Source: Phytohabitans maris
GTDB taxonomy: Bacteria; Actinomycetota; Actinomycetes; Mycobacteriales; Micromonosporaceae
Direction of reading: 5' to 3'
DNA length: 64,000 nt
Assembly: GCF_031085175.1 (NCBI RefSeq)
Contig: NZ_JAVHUY010000014.1
Span: 62,001 to 126,000 of the forward strand
The position numbers and the translations under genes are program-made. Positions 9,897-18,804 of the stretch are shown here, in pieces (position 1 is the first letter of the stretch; the number at the start of each line of letters is the position of its first letter). Below the pieces are notes generated by a model. The model searched no databases. It saw only the letters and a program-made list of their open reading frames with translations, and was not told where the DNA came from.

Positions 9897-10769
9897 ATGT
9901 CACTCCCGCGTCGCACCCTGCCCAGACTCCGCCCGCTGCCCCTGCTCGCGGCCACCGTGGCGGCCACCCTCGCCGCCACCCTGGTCGCCGCCGCGCCGGC
10001 CGCCGCCGCCGACCCGTACCCGTCCTCGATGGCGAGCACCGGCGACTCCATCACCCGCGGCTTCAACGCCTGCGGCTTCTACGTCGACTGCCCCTCGCGC
10101 TCGTTCAGCACCGGCACCGAGACCGGGGTCAACAGCCACTACCGGCGCGTCCTGGCCGCCAACCCGGCGGTCAGCGGGCGCAACTTCAACGACGCCGAGA
10201 GCGGCGCCACCGCCGCCGACCTGCCCGGCCAGATCGACCTCGCGGTCGGCCAGGGCGTCGACTACGTGACGGTGCTGATCGGCGCCAACGACGCGTGCGC
10301 CGGCTCCGAGGCGGGGATGACCCCGGTGGCCACGTACCGCGGGCACATCGACACCGCCCTGGCCCGGCTGAAGGCCGGCCGGCCCGGCGCCCGGGTGTTC
10401 GTCATGAGCATCCCCGACCTCAAGCGGCTGTGGGAGGTCGGCAAGGGCAACTTCCTGGCCCGCAGCGCCTGGTCCCTGCTCGGCATCTGCCAGTCGATGC
10501 TCGCCAACCCCACCTCGACCGCCGCCGCCGACGTCGCCCGACGCGACCGGGTGCGGCAGCGGGTCGCCGACTACAACGCCCAGCTCGCCGCCGCCTGCGC
10601 CGCGTACGGGTCGCTGTGCCGCTACGACGGCGGCGCGATCTTCAACTACCCGTTCACGCTGTCGCAGGTCTCCGGCTGGGACTACTTCCACCCGGACACC
10701 GACGGCCAGACCGTGCTCGCCGCGACGACCTGGGCCGCCGGCTTCGCCTGGACCCCGGCCCCGGTCTAG
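9897..10769 (+). CDS. secreted SGNH/GDSL hydrolase
   Basis: 290 aa with a long signal peptide (~1-37, A-A-A-A-D cleavage region). SGNH blocks are visible: G-D-S-I-T near 48-52 (nucleophile Ser), G-A-N-D-A-C near 129-134 (block III Asn), and D-Y-F-H-P-D-T-D-G near 260-268 (catalytic Asp/His). Cysteines suggest disulfides typical of Streptomyces-type extracellular esterases and lipases. The start is supported by a CGGAGG site 8 nt upstream. It is monocistronic, with family B repeat copy 1 beginning 9 bp after its stop. Confidence 0.9.
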   Translation: MSLPRRTLPRLRPLPLLAATVAATLAATLVAAAPAAAADPYPSSMASTGDSITRGFNACGFYVDCPSRSFSTGTETGVNSHYRRVLAANPAVSGRNFNDAESGATAADLPGQIDLAVGQGVDYVTVLIGANDACAGSEAGMTPVATYRGHIDTALARLKAGRPGARVFVMSIPDLKRLWEVGKGNFLARSAWSLLGICQSMLANPTSTAAADVARRDRVRQRVADYNAQLAAACAAYGSLCRYDGGAIFNYPFTLSQVSGWDYFHPDTDGQTVLAATTWAAGFAWTPAPV

Positions 10770-10778
10770 CGACCAGCC

Positions 10779-10832
10779 GTGATCGAAGCTCCCACCATGT
10801 CGTTGGAGCGACTTGACGGGAGCTTCGATCAC
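10779..10832. repeat. 54-bp palindromic repeat, family B copy 1
   Basis: Outer arms GTGATCGAAGCTCCC / GGGAGCTTCGATCAC (15 bp each) surround an imperfect inner hairpin. Located just after the SGNH hydrolase stop, as expected for a terminator. Identical-length copies lie at 26026, 26958 and 33607. Confidence 0.92.
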
Positions 10833-10930
10833 CGGCGGGATCGCGCCGGTGCGGACGACCGCCGACGCCGTGGCGGAGGCGTCGCTGTGGCGGCGGTGGG
10901 ATCGGCCGCGCCGCCTGGTATGAAAGGCGG

Positions 10931-10975
10931 ATGAGCGAGCGCGGCGAGCGAGTCAGCGAAGCGAGCACGGCCATG
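10931..10975 (+). repeat. family C start-codon repeat, short copy
   Basis: Begins ATGAGCGAGCG and contains GCGAAGCGAG, ending at the ATG of the M20 peptidase. It is shortened to 45 bp compared with the 74-bp copies. If translated in frame it would add a 14-residue M-S-E-R... leader to the peptidase; I treat that as repeat rather than protein. Confidence 0.75.
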
Positions 10976-12277
10976 GGCGACCCCGGAGACGAGGTCGTCG
11001 ACATCTGCCGCGACCTGCTGCGCATCGACACGACCAACACCGGCGACAACGCCACCAGCGCCGGTGAGCGGGCCGCCGCCGAGTACGTGGCGGGCAAGCT
11101 CGGCGAGGTCGGCATCGCCGCCGAGATCTACGAGTCGGCGCCCGGCCGGGCCAGCGTCGTGGCCCGCCTCGAAGGGACCGACCCGAGCCGCGACGCGCTG
11201 CTGGTCCACGGCCACCTCGACGTCGTACCGGCGCAGGCCGACGAGTGGACGGCGCACCCGTTCGGCGGCGAGCTTCGCGACGGCTTCCTGTGGGGGCGCG
11301 GCGCGATCGACATGAAGGACTTCGACGCGATGGTCCTCGCCGTGGCCCGCGACTGGGCCCGCACCGGCGTACGGCCGCCGCGGGACATCGTGCTCGCCTT
11401 CACCGCCGACGAGGAGGCCGGCGGCGGGTACGGCGCGCACTTCCTCGTCGACAAGCACCGCGACCTGCTCGACGGCTGCACGGAGGCGGTCGGCGAGGTC
11501 GGCGGCTTCTCCTACACGGTCACCGAGGACCTGCGCCTCTACCTGGTCGAGACCGCCGAGAAGGGGATCAACTGGCTGCGGCTGCACGCCCGCGGCCGCC
11601 CCGGCCACGGCTCGATGGTGCACGACGACAACGCGGTCACCGCCGTCGCCGAGGCGGTCGCCCGGGTCGGCCGGCACCGCTTCCCGATGGTGATGACGCC
11701 GACCGTGCGGGCGTTCCTGGAGCACCTCTCCGACGCGCTCGGCGTCGACCTCGACCCGGACGACCCGGAGATCGCCATCGCCAAGCTCGGCCCGATCGCC
11801 AACCTGATCGGCGCCACCCTGCGCAACACCGCCAACCCGACCCGCCTCGAAGCCGGGTACAAGGACAACGTCATCCCCAGCCGCGCCTCGGCCACCATCG
11901 ACTGCCGTACCCTGCCCGGCCAGGCCGAGCTCTTCCTGGAGCAGCTGCGCGAGGTGATCGGCCCGGACCTCGAGATCGAGCACGTGCAGCGGCAGCCGGC
12001 GCTGGAGACCACGTTCGACGGTGCGTTGGTCGACGCGATGGCCGCCGCGCTGCGGGCCGAGGACCCGGGCGCCCGCCCCGTGCCGTACATGCTCTCCGGC
12101 GGCACCGACGCCAAGGCCTTCCAGCGGCTCGGCATCCGCTGTTTCGGCTTCGCGCCGCTGCGGCTCCCGCCCGACCTGAACTTTTCCGCGCTGTTCCATG
12201 GCATTGACGAGCGGGTCCCGGTCGAGGGACTACAGTTCGGCGTGCGTGTACTCGACCGATTCCTACGCACCTCCTGA
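10973..12277 (+). CDS. M20/M25/M40-family metallopeptidase
   Basis: 434 aa from ATG 10973; the in-frame extension to 10931 is repeat-derived. Zinc-binding features are present: G-H-L-D-V-V-P near 82-88, the D-M-K-D bridge region near 114-117, and A-D-E-E-A near 143-147 with the catalytic Glu. A dimerisation domain covers about 190-310. The fold fits ArgE/DapE/carboxypeptidase G2-type dipeptidases or deacylases; the substrate is not predictable. The mycobacterial homologue I have in mind is Rv2141c (from memory). The next gene begins 28 bp downstream. Confidence 0.9.
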   Translation: MGDPGDEVVDICRDLLRIDTTNTGDNATSAGERAAAEYVAGKLGEVGIAAEIYESAPGRASVVARLEGTDPSRDALLVHGHLDVVPAQADEWTAHPFGGELRDGFLWGRGAIDMKDFDAMVLAVARDWARTGVRPPRDIVLAFTADEEAGGGYGAHFLVDKHRDLLDGCTEAVGEVGGFSYTVTEDLRLYLVETAEKGINWLRLHARGRPGHGSMVHDDNAVTAVAEAVARVGRHRFPMVMTPTVRAFLEHLSDALGVDLDPDDPEIAIAKLGPIANLIGATLRNTANPTRLEAGYKDNVIPSRASATIDCRTLPGQAELFLEQLREVIGPDLEIEHVQRQPALETTFDGALVDAMAAALRAEDPGARPVPYMLSGGTDAKAFQRLGIRCFGFAPLRLPPDLNFSALFHGIDERVPVEGLQFGVRVLDRFLRTS

Positions 12278-12305
12278 CTGACCCGCTGAAGGGACCCTCC
12301 TCACC

Positions 12306-12974
12306 ATGACCGACCAGCACGCGGAGCTGGACGCCGCTCTCGAGCGGGTGATCGAAGCCGCGCGCGGCCACCTCGCCGCCGTCAAGGCCGCCGAGGGCCG
12401 CATCGACGACGACGACGTCTGGCAGGCGTACGTCACGCTCAACAACGCCTCCTACGAGTACGACGAGCTGCTGCTCGACGCGTTCGGCGAGGTCACACCC
12501 TGGGACGTCGAGTCGATCGACCCGGACGAGGCCGACGAGCGGTTCGGCGTGGGCCTGGGCGGCGTCGACGGCACCGAGCCCGAAGACCCGCACCCGCACG
12601 TCGTCTCGGTACGCCAGCGCCGCGACTACCGCGTGCCCAGCGTGGCCGCCCTGGTCCGGGTGGCCGAGGCGGCCCGCCGATCCGGCCTGCCCGAGGACGA
12701 GGAGGACGCCGAGCCGGTGGAGACCGTCGGCGAGGCGGTGCTGGAGCTGCTCCAGGCCGGCGACGGTTCGCTGGGGGCGCTGGACATCCCCGAGCTCGAC
12801 CCGCTCGACGGCGTGGTCATGGTCTCGGAGGTCGCCGCCCCGCTGGACCTGGAGTCGTACGGCGAGGAGGACGCCGCCGGCCCGTTCGCGCCCGCCGGCG
12901 AGGACCGCCTGGTCGGCCGGCTGGACGAGCACCCGTTCATGCCGCTCGACGACGAGGTGGAGCACTCCTCGTAG
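12306..12974 (+). CDS. acidic conserved actinobacterial protein
   Basis: 222 aa, strongly acidic, with no membrane or signal segment. The N-terminal ~65 residues are helical (L-D-A-A-L-E-R-V-I-E-A-A-R) and contain Y-V-T-L-N-N-A-S-Y-E-Y-D-E. The rest is Asp/Glu/Pro-rich and alternates with short helices. It appears to be a conserved hypothetical protein of this group of bacteria, with no known function. It likely shares a transcript with the M20 peptidase (28-bp gap). Confidence 0.75.
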   Translation: MTDQHAELDAALERVIEAARGHLAAVKAAEGRIDDDDVWQAYVTLNNASYEYDELLLDAFGEVTPWDVESIDPDEADERFGVGLGGVDGTEPEDPHPHVVSVRQRRDYRVPSVAALVRVAEAARRSGLPEDEEDAEPVETVGEAVLELLQAGDGSLGALDIPELDPLDGVVMVSEVAAPLDLESYGEEDAAGPFAPAGEDRLVGRLDEHPFMPLDDEVEHSS

Positions 12975-13032
12975 GGCCTTGGCCGCTGGCAGCCGCCCCA
13001 CTCGCCGGCCGCGGGTGGGGCCGGCGGGGCGC

Positions 13033-13227
13033 TCAGTAGGAGAGGCCCGGCTGCGGCTCGCTCGCCATCCGCCGGCGGCGGAGCATCACCTGCCGGGTGC
13101 CGTCGCGGAAGAGCCGCACCCGGGCGAGCTCCCATCCGGAGAACTCCGCCTGGATCGCCAGTTGCGCCGCGGCGGCCAGCCGGTCGACATTCGGTGGTAA
13201 CCGCAGCGGCGCGTATTCGTAGTCCAT
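13033..13227 (-). CDS. DUF5703 family protein
   Basis: 64 aa from ATG 13227 (M-D-Y-E-Y-A-P-L). The sequence matches my memory of DUF5703: R-L-P-P-N-V-D-R near 9-16, F-S-G-W-E-L-A-R-V-R-L near 29-39 and a basic M-L-R-R-R-R near 48-53. Function is unknown; it is widely conserved near the M20 peptidase in actinobacteria. Confidence 0.8.
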   Translation of the reverse strand: MDYEYAPLRLPPNVDRLAAAAQLAIQAEFSGWELARVRLFRDGTRQVMLRRRRMASEPQPGLSY

Positions 13228-13348
13228 GCGACCCATCCTGCACATATTGCCTTAACGGCACCACCCTCTGAGCCCGCACTCGTGGCGTATGCGGTGGCGC
13301 GCCACTGGGCCGCGACCACGATGTCCCGCCGCCCACCCCTCGCGGCTG

Positions 13349-14368
13349 TCATGTCTCCTGCCGCGCGGCAGGCGGGCGGACCACGCTACCGAAGCAGCGG
13401 CGGCCGACGCGCCGCCATGCCGCGACCGCCCGGCGACCCTCGCCTAACGCACCCAGGACCACCTGGAGCGGCGCGATCGTCGCGACCATGACCAGCAGGA
13501 ATGCCGCCAGCTGGCCCAGCGTCATCTGGCTCGCAGCACCGAGCGCGGCGCCGGCCACGAGCACGGCGGTCAACGCTACTCCCGCGGTCACCTCGCCGGC
13601 GGCCAGCGCGAGCGCCTTGATCCGCGAGGACCGTACCTGGCTGGCACGGCGGAGCCCGGCCGCGTGCTCGGCGCGGGCCTGCACCACGCGGCGTTCCTCG
13701 TCGGTGTGCGCCCACTGCGACCGCATGACCACTTCGGTGATCGCGGCGCGTACCTCGAGGCTCCGCCGCCGGATCGCGAAGAAGCCGCTGTGTGAGGATC
13801 GCCGGTAGATGTGGAGGCAGGCGAGGATCGGCAGGAGCGTGGTGGCGGCGACCGCAGTGAGCTTCCAGGAGTAGAGCACCATCACGACCAGCGCCACGGC
13901 GAGTTGGGCGGCGTTGGTCAGTAGCGACGGCCCGCCCCACCGGATGAAATGGCTCGCCCGCTCGATGTCGTCGACCATCCGTCGCGCCGTCTCAGGATGG
14001 GCGGGCGCGTCGGCCGGTTGCTCGGCCAGGTGGCGGAACGCCCGTACTCGGACGTCGTCGAGGAGCACCTCGCTGCGACGGACGAGACGGGAGGTCAGCA
14101 GGTACGCGCTCAGCGCCGAGACGGTCAGGACGAGCGCGGCGAGCGCGACGACCAAGCCGACGAGGCCGGCGTCCGATATGCCCGCCCCGGTCCGGTGGCG
14201 GTCGAGGAGCTGCTGGATCGCGACCGGTACGGCGATCGTGCCAGTCGCGGCCGAGGTGGCGACCAACACGGTGCCGACGGCACCGGCGACGCCCGCGCCG
14301 AGCCAGAGCAGCGGCGCGGCCCAGATGCCGCCGCTGTCACCCCGCCTGGAGCCGTGCCGGACACCCAT
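13349..14368 (-). CDS. ABC-type transmembrane protein without ATPase domain
   Basis: 339 aa from ATG 14368, whose first base is shared with the upstream stop (TGATG). It has six hydrophobic helices in a type-1 ABC exporter arrangement (around 18-42, 62-86, 137-162, 165-185, 250-275, 282-305). It ends soon after the membrane domain, so there is no nucleotide-binding domain at all. The partner encoded upstream has a fused but degenerate ATPase domain, so this pair appears unable to hydrolyse ATP by the standard mechanism. Confidence 0.8.
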   Translation of the reverse strand: MGVRHGSRRGDSGGIWAAPLLWLGAGVAGAVGTVLVATSAATGTIAVPVAIQQLLDRHRTGAGISDAGLVGLVVALAALVLTVSALSAYLLTSRLVRRSEVLLDDVRVRAFRHLAEQPADAPAHPETARRMVDDIERASHFIRWGGPSLLTNAAQLAVALVVMVLYSWKLTAVAATTLLPILACLHIYRRSSHSGFFAIRRRSLEVRAAITEVVMRSQWAHTDEERRVVQARAEHAAGLRRASQVRSSRIKALALAAGEVTAGVALTAVLVAGAALGAASQMTLGQLAAFLLVMVATIAPLQVVLGALGEGRRAVAAWRRVGRRCFGSVVRPPAARQET

Positions 14369-16710
14369 CACGTCCCCGCCTTCGCGCCTATGGAGGTGGC
14401 GTTCGCAGTATGGTCGGGCGACCACATGTAGGACGCCGCTGCTTCGAGTTCCTCGACCGGACCGTGTCGCGTGATTGGCCACGCGCTCACCGGGGACAAC
14501 GCGGCACGGGTGGCCGTCGCGCGCCGCGTCGGGCGAGGCCGGCCGGGCGTCGCGGAAGGCGTCCGGCGAAACATCTCCGCGTACGACGGCTCGTCCGTGA
14601 TGAGTGACCGGTGGGTGCCGGCGGTGACCTCGCCCGAGGCGCGCACGTAGACGACGGTGTCAGCGGTCCGCAGCAGCGGCGGGGGGCCAGCCACGACGAC
14701 GAGCGTGGTTTCCTTGGTCGCCCGGATCTCCGCCAAGGCGCCGGACCAGTAGCCCTCGGTCGGCAGCTCCAGCACCAGCAGCCCGGGCCGGCTGACCATC
14801 GCACGGGCCAGCGCGAGTGGGTAGCCGAGGTGCTCTAGCAGCGGACTGCGGATGTCAGTGTGCAGGCCGTCCGGCAGGCGGAGGTCCACGGCACGGGTGA
14901 CGAGCCGCAGCGCACGCCAGAGTGCCTCCTCGCGGGCGTCTGGGCGTCCGGCGGCGAGGTAGTCCCTGAGCGAACCGGAGGGCGGGCCGGAGGTTCGCGG
15001 CACATAGGCGATCCTGGAGCTGATCGAGTCGCGGCTCGCCGCACGTATGTCCAAACCAGACACCGCCACGACGCCCCGCTCGGGGTCGACCAGGCGGGCG
15101 GCGAGCCGGCCGATGGCCGATGCCGCCGCCGCGGAGGGGCCGACGACCACGGCGAGGCTACCGGCCTGCACGTCCAGGCTCACCGACCGCAGGAGCATTC
15201 CCTTGCGCGGGGCGAAGTGGACGTCCTCGAAGCGGACCGTGGCCGCGCCGGCCTGGATCGCGCCCGGGCCGTAGGTCATGTCGCCGCGGACGTCGAAGAT
15301 CCGCCGTACCCGCTCCCAGCCCTTTACGCCCCGGGGGACCTCGGCGAGCACCGAGCCCACGGCGAGGATCGGCCAGGAAAGCGAGGTGAAGAGGAAGACC
15401 GCGCTGACCAGGTCGGCAGTGTTGTCCGCGCTCGGCGGCCGGCCCAGGCTGGCGGCGAGCGCGGCCAGGGCGCCAATGGCGGGGAGCGCGTCTAGTACTG
15501 GGAGGAACGCGCCGCGCAGCCGTCGTACCCGGATCATCACCTCGCGGAGCTGCTCAGAGGTCGCGGTGAACGTGGGTACGACGTCGCGGGTAGGCGATCC
15601 GCTTCGGACCCCGGGACCCGGCGCGGCGAAGGTCTGCTGGGTGATCTCGAAGACCCGGTCGCGCAGCGTCTTGGCCAGGCGTACGTGTGGGCCGACGCGG
15701 CGCAGGAAGACCACGTTGACGGCGATGAGCGTGACCAGTAGGCCGACCCCGATGAGTGCAAATAGCCAGTCCAGCAGCCAGAGCCCCGCCGCAGCGGCGA
15801 CGAGGAGCACAAGGCCGCCGACCGCGAGCGGGAGCGGGGCGAGCGGCCGCCAGGCTGCCTTGGTCGCCACGTCCGTTGTCGCCACGAGATGTTTCGGCGA
15901 CTGCCGCTGGTGCCAGGTGACGGGGAGGCTCAGGAACCGGTCCAGCAGCGCGCGCTGGTGGGTAGCCTGGAGCCGTACCCGCATCGTGCGCACCGCCACT
16001 CTGTGCACGAACAGCCCACCGGCCCGGGCCGCGAACACACCGAGCGCGGTCACCGCCGTCATCGCGGCCGAGGATGGATCGATGTGCCCACTGGCGACGG
16101 CCGGCTGCCAGACGCCGCCGACTACGGCGTTGAGGACGCCGGCGATCGCGGCGGACGAGAGGCCGAACACCACCGCGCCGACGACGACCAGTGCGAAGGT
16201 CAGCGGCTCGCCCTTGACCGCCCGGCAGAGCAGCCGTACCCCGTCGACTAGGGGAGGGCGCGCGGCCCTTGCCGGCCGGGTCGGGGCGGGTGGCGCCGAG
16301 GCGACGGCGTCCTCCCCGGCGGCCCGCAGTGCCTCCCGCGCCGCGAGGACCGCCGCGCCCGACAGCCGGCGGCCGGTGGTGGGCAACCAGGCCGGGCGGC
16401 CGCGCCGCTCGGCGGCCGTTTCTAGGAACTCGCGGAGGGTGGCCCGCGCCTGCGCCTCGTAGTCGGGGTCGCGGGCGAGCTCGACCATGTCAGCGACCCC
16501 GACGTCCTGGTCACGCGGGTGCGGACTGGTCACGAGGCCGAGAGCGGTGAGGTAGGCGATGTAGCGGGCGTCATCGCCGCGGTCCATGGCCGCGGCGACC
16601 GCGCGGGCGGCCACGGCCGCGGGCGGGGAGTCCTGGCCGCGCCCACGAGGCCGGCGCTGGTCGACAACGTCGGGTGAATGTCCTGGTGTCATAGTTTCCT
16701 CGTTGGTCAC
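14368..16710 (-). CDS. ABC exporter-like protein with degenerate nucleotide-binding domain
   Basis: 780 aa. Residues 1-150 are a novel soluble region (helical, D-R-G-D-D-A-R-Y-I-A-Y-L near 43-54). Residues ~155-455 form a six-helix type-1 ABC membrane domain, and ~490-700 an ATPase-like fold. Every catalytic element is altered. The P-loop reads G-P-S-A-A-A-A-S-A (524-532) without GK(S/T). The LSGGQ site is L-L-E-H-L-G-Y-P. Walker B reads L-V-L-E-L-P-T-E, lacking the D-E pair, and the H-loop is V-V-A-G-P-P-P without His. The tail of ~70 residues is unstructured. The gene starts 4 bp inside the sigma-factor gene (ATGA). It is not a frameshift, because the reading frame is intact throughout. Confidence 0.85.
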   Translation of the reverse strand: MTNEETMTPGHSPDVVDQRRPRGRGQDSPPAAVAARAVAAAMDRGDDARYIAYLTALGLVTSPHPRDQDVGVADMVELARDPDYEAQARATLREFLETAAERRGRPAWLPTTGRRLSGAAVLAAREALRAAGEDAVASAPPAPTRPARAARPPLVDGVRLLCRAVKGEPLTFALVVVGAVVFGLSSAAIAGVLNAVVGGVWQPAVASGHIDPSSAAMTAVTALGVFAARAGGLFVHRVAVRTMRVRLQATHQRALLDRFLSLPVTWHQRQSPKHLVATTDVATKAAWRPLAPLPLAVGGLVLLVAAAAGLWLLDWLFALIGVGLLVTLIAVNVVFLRRVGPHVRLAKTLRDRVFEITQQTFAAPGPGVRSGSPTRDVVPTFTATSEQLREVMIRVRRLRGAFLPVLDALPAIGALAALAASLGRPPSADNTADLVSAVFLFTSLSWPILAVGSVLAEVPRGVKGWERVRRIFDVRGDMTYGPGAIQAGAATVRFEDVHFAPRKGMLLRSVSLDVQAGSLAVVVGPSAAAASAIGRLAARLVDPERGVVAVSGLDIRAASRDSISSRIAYVPRTSGPPSGSLRDYLAAGRPDAREEALWRALRLVTRAVDLRLPDGLHTDIRSPLLEHLGYPLALARAMVSRPGLLVLELPTEGYWSGALAEIRATKETTLVVVAGPPPLLRTADTVVYVRASGEVTAGTHRSLITDEPSYAEMFRRTPSATPGRPRPTRRATATRAALSPVSAWPITRHGPVEELEAAASYMWSPDHTANATSIGAKAGT

Positions 16711-17405
16711 GAATCCCCCCGCCTTCGCAGTTTTTCCCGCAGGCGCCGCAGCTTTCCCTCGACGGCCCTGGGCGTGGTGCCGAGCTTGTCGGCGATCTCT
16801 TCCTGCGTGTAGCCCTCGATCGTCAGTTCGGTGATAGTGGCCTGTACGCCACGGATGCCTCTCTCGTCCATGACCTCACGGAGCGCGCCGGGACGCTCCC
16901 CGACGTCGATTGTGGTGATGCCGGCCTGGTCCGGTATGGAATCCACCGGCGTCTCCTCCTTCGGCCGGCGGTGGTTGACCGCTTCCCGGTAGGCGTTGCT
17001 GAAGCACAACTTGCAGGTGTTGACGAAGTACGTCGCCATGCGGGTCTCGCCGCCGGGGCGCCACCCGTACCCCTCGAGCGCATTGCGGCGAAACAGCCTG
17101 AGCGCATGAGTGATGGTCAGCCCGACGAGATGTTCGATCTCGTCGCGGGTCATTTCGTGCAGCGTCTGGGTGAGCCCGGGCACCGGGCGGCCAACCTCTT
17201 GGAGCACGACATGGATGTGGCCGCTGTAGATGAAGCCGAGCAACACCTTGGCGCTGTGCTTGGCCAGCTCCGTCGCCACAGCCTCGTAGGTCCGGCCCGC
17301 GAAGCCTTCGTCCCGGACCTGGGCCCAGAGGGTGTGCTCCCTGCCGCCCTTCTCGTTGATGATCTGCGGAATCCGCATCACGTTGATGCGGACAGGGCCG
17401 GTCAC
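16707..17405 (-). CDS. RNA polymerase sigma factor, ECF-like (sigma-70 region 4)
   Basis: 232 aa from GTG 17405; an internal ATG nine codons later (17378) is an alternative, and neither has a clear ribosome site. Residues ~60-145 resemble a region-2-like helical domain (Y-F-V-N-T-C-K-L-C-F near 126-135). Residues ~190-228 are a clear region 4 HTH (Y-T-Q-E-E-I-A-D-K-L-G-T-T-P-R-A-V-E). No anti-sigma factor of the usual zinc or lipid type is adjacent; instead the two ABC-like membrane proteins follow with overlapping reading frames. Confidence 0.8.
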   Translation of the reverse strand: MTGPVRINVMRIPQIINEKGGREHTLWAQVRDEGFAGRTYEAVATELAKHSAKVLLGFIYSGHIHVVLQEVGRPVPGLTQTLHEMTRDEIEHLVGLTITHALRLFRRNALEGYGWRPGGETRMATYFVNTCKLCFSNAYREAVNHRRPKEETPVDSIPDQAGITTIDVGERPGALREVMDERGIRGVQATITELTIEGYTQEEIADKLGTTPRAVEGKLRRLREKLRRRGDS

Positions 17406-17608
17406 CGGCGCGCCCGCGCCGCGTCGGCGGGAGAGTCACAGCTGTCCACGCGACACCCTTCGTGCTCATGAACATTCCGCAATGACGGCTGGGCGAGGGG
17501 AACCCGGCGGTGACGCGCACGGGTCTCGGAAACCCCGGAAGCGTCGGGAGATGCATGTCAGGCCTTAGGTGCCGGCCGTCGGCGCTAACCCACGGGTAGG
17601 GCCGAGAA

Positions 17609-17622
17609 GTGACGTGGGTCAC
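17609..17622. promoter_or_regulatory. CRP-like palindrome in sigma-factor / 82-aa gene interval
   Basis: GTGACGTGGGTCAC fits GTGA-N6-TCAC, the core of CRP-type sites. It is in the 366-bp gap (17406-17771) between the divergent sigma-factor gene and the 82-aa gene, 150-200 bp from either start. I see no open reading frame of coding character in the rest of that gap. Confidence 0.45.
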
Positions 17623-17771
17623 GGTCAGAGCGTCCATTGTGACCTGTGCCACCCGGCGCGGGGGACGCGCCTCGCCGGTACCTAGATCTTGGGTGCACGA
17701 CGACAATGCCGAACACCGCTCGACCATGGCGGTGCCGGCGTCCACCACAACCGATCGGAGAGCCCGAACCC

Positions 17772-18020
17772 ATGGCCAAGATCTTGACCATCGCGCGCCG
17801 GCTGGGCCCGTCACCCAGATCGCGGGGCAGCATCGACGAGCACACCTGCCCCGACATCTTCGAGTTGGGCGACGGGCGCTTCGCCGTCATCGGCACCGAC
17901 ATGACCAGCGAGCTCGACGGCGCGCTGCCGGCGGATGCGGGCCGTGCCGACTACGAGCGGATCGTCGTGATCAGCCGCGACACGCTGGTGATGGCGCGGG
18001 CGGAGATCCCCTTCGCGTGA
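17772..18020 (+). CDS. small conserved actinobacterial protein
   Basis: 82 aa from ATG 17772. After a basic N-terminus it contains C-P-D-I-F-E-L-G-D-G-R-F-A-V-I-G-T-D near 28-45, and ends Y-E-R-I-V-V-I-S-R-D-T-L. This pattern occurs in many small actinobacterial proteins encoded near XRE/DUF397-type regulators, but I cannot name a characterised function. It is convergent with the DUF6082-like gene 20 bp downstream. Confidence 0.65.
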   Translation: MAKILTIARRLGPSPRSRGSIDEHTCPDIFELGDGRFAVIGTDMTSELDGALPADAGRADYERIVVISRDTLVMARAEIPFA

Positions 18021-18040
18021 CGAGCCAGCGGGGCGGGAGG

Positions 18041-18742
18041 TCAGGAGGCCGGTCCGCCCGCCCCGCGTTCGTACTCGGCGCACACGTCGTCGGCGATCCG
18101 CCCGATGCGCCACGGGTCGGTGCCTGGCACCTGGATTCGTCGCCGCGCCGAGGCCGGCGCGAGCCAGTACTCCCGCATGATCGGGTTGGCGAAGAGGTAG
18201 CGCAGAAGCTCCCTGACCTGTTCATCCGTGTAGCCGCCGACGACCATCGAGAGGGACATGTGCTGGAAGACCAGGTTGGCGTAAAGCAACTGCCGGCGGC
18301 GATCGTCGCCAGCGGTGTCCGGGTCGGGCCAAACGTCCGCAAGTATGGGGTCGTCGATGCTCATCTTGATCAGCTCGAAATGCAGCATCCGCATGCCAGC
18401 GTCGGCGCTGCGGCGCAGCTCCTCGCTGGACCGCTCGATCGCGTTCCGCTGCAGGTGCAGCTCGGTCCGTTGCAGATTGAGCTCGCGGTACTGGATCCAG
18501 AGCGTCGCCACTAGCGCGACGAAGGCCATGCCGGACAGGACACTGCTCAGCACCCCGAACGCGGCGCCGACGTCGGCCCATCGGCGCCAGACCTCGGGGC
18601 TCTCGATCGCCCCGGTCGCGGCGACCGCGATCACACCAGCCGCGAGGAGCGCGGCCATGAGGGTGACGGTGATGGCGGCTGCGGTCACCGCAGCGGCGGT
18701 CCGCATCCGTACTCGCCTGGGAGGGTCCGTGTCGTCGCTCAT
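18041..18742 (-). CDS. DUF6082-like membrane protein
   Basis: 233 aa. Residues 15-45 and 58-82 are hydrophobic helices. A coiled segment follows around 84-105 (R-E-L-N-L-Q-R-T-E-L-H-L-Q-R), then a ~125-residue cytosolic domain with R-R-R-Q-L-L-Y-A-N-L near 140 and a F-A-N-P-I-M-R-E-Y-W motif near 185-195. The ...NP.MREYW... pattern fits the family I know as DUF6082. Function is unknown. Start ATG 18742 follows an in-frame acidic, non-conserved stretch. Confidence 0.65.
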   Translation of the reverse strand: MSDDTDPPRRVRMRTAAAVTAAAITVTLMAALLAAGVIAVAATGAIESPEVWRRWADVGAAFGVLSSVLSGMAFVALVATLWIQYRELNLQRTELHLQRNAIERSSEELRRSADAGMRMLHFELIKMSIDDPILADVWPDPDTAGDDRRRQLLYANLVFQHMSLSMVVGGYTDEQVRELLRYLFANPIMREYWLAPASARRRIQVPGTDPWRIGRIADDVCAEYERGAGGPAS

Positions 18743-18804
18743 GGTGGTCGCCTCGCTACTGTTCGCGATATCGACCAGTGTGAGGACGAAGGGCAAGGGG
18801 GAAG

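Noticed and set aside
10931-10972. Extended N-terminus (M-S-E-R-...) for the M20 peptidase
   Set aside because: Encoded by the family C repeat; the peptidase family sequence begins after ATG 10973.
14368-16710. Pseudogene call for the ABC protein with degenerate ATPase
   Set aside because: The frame is intact over 780 codons and overlaps both neighbours neatly, so it is more likely a functional protein with a repurposed domain.
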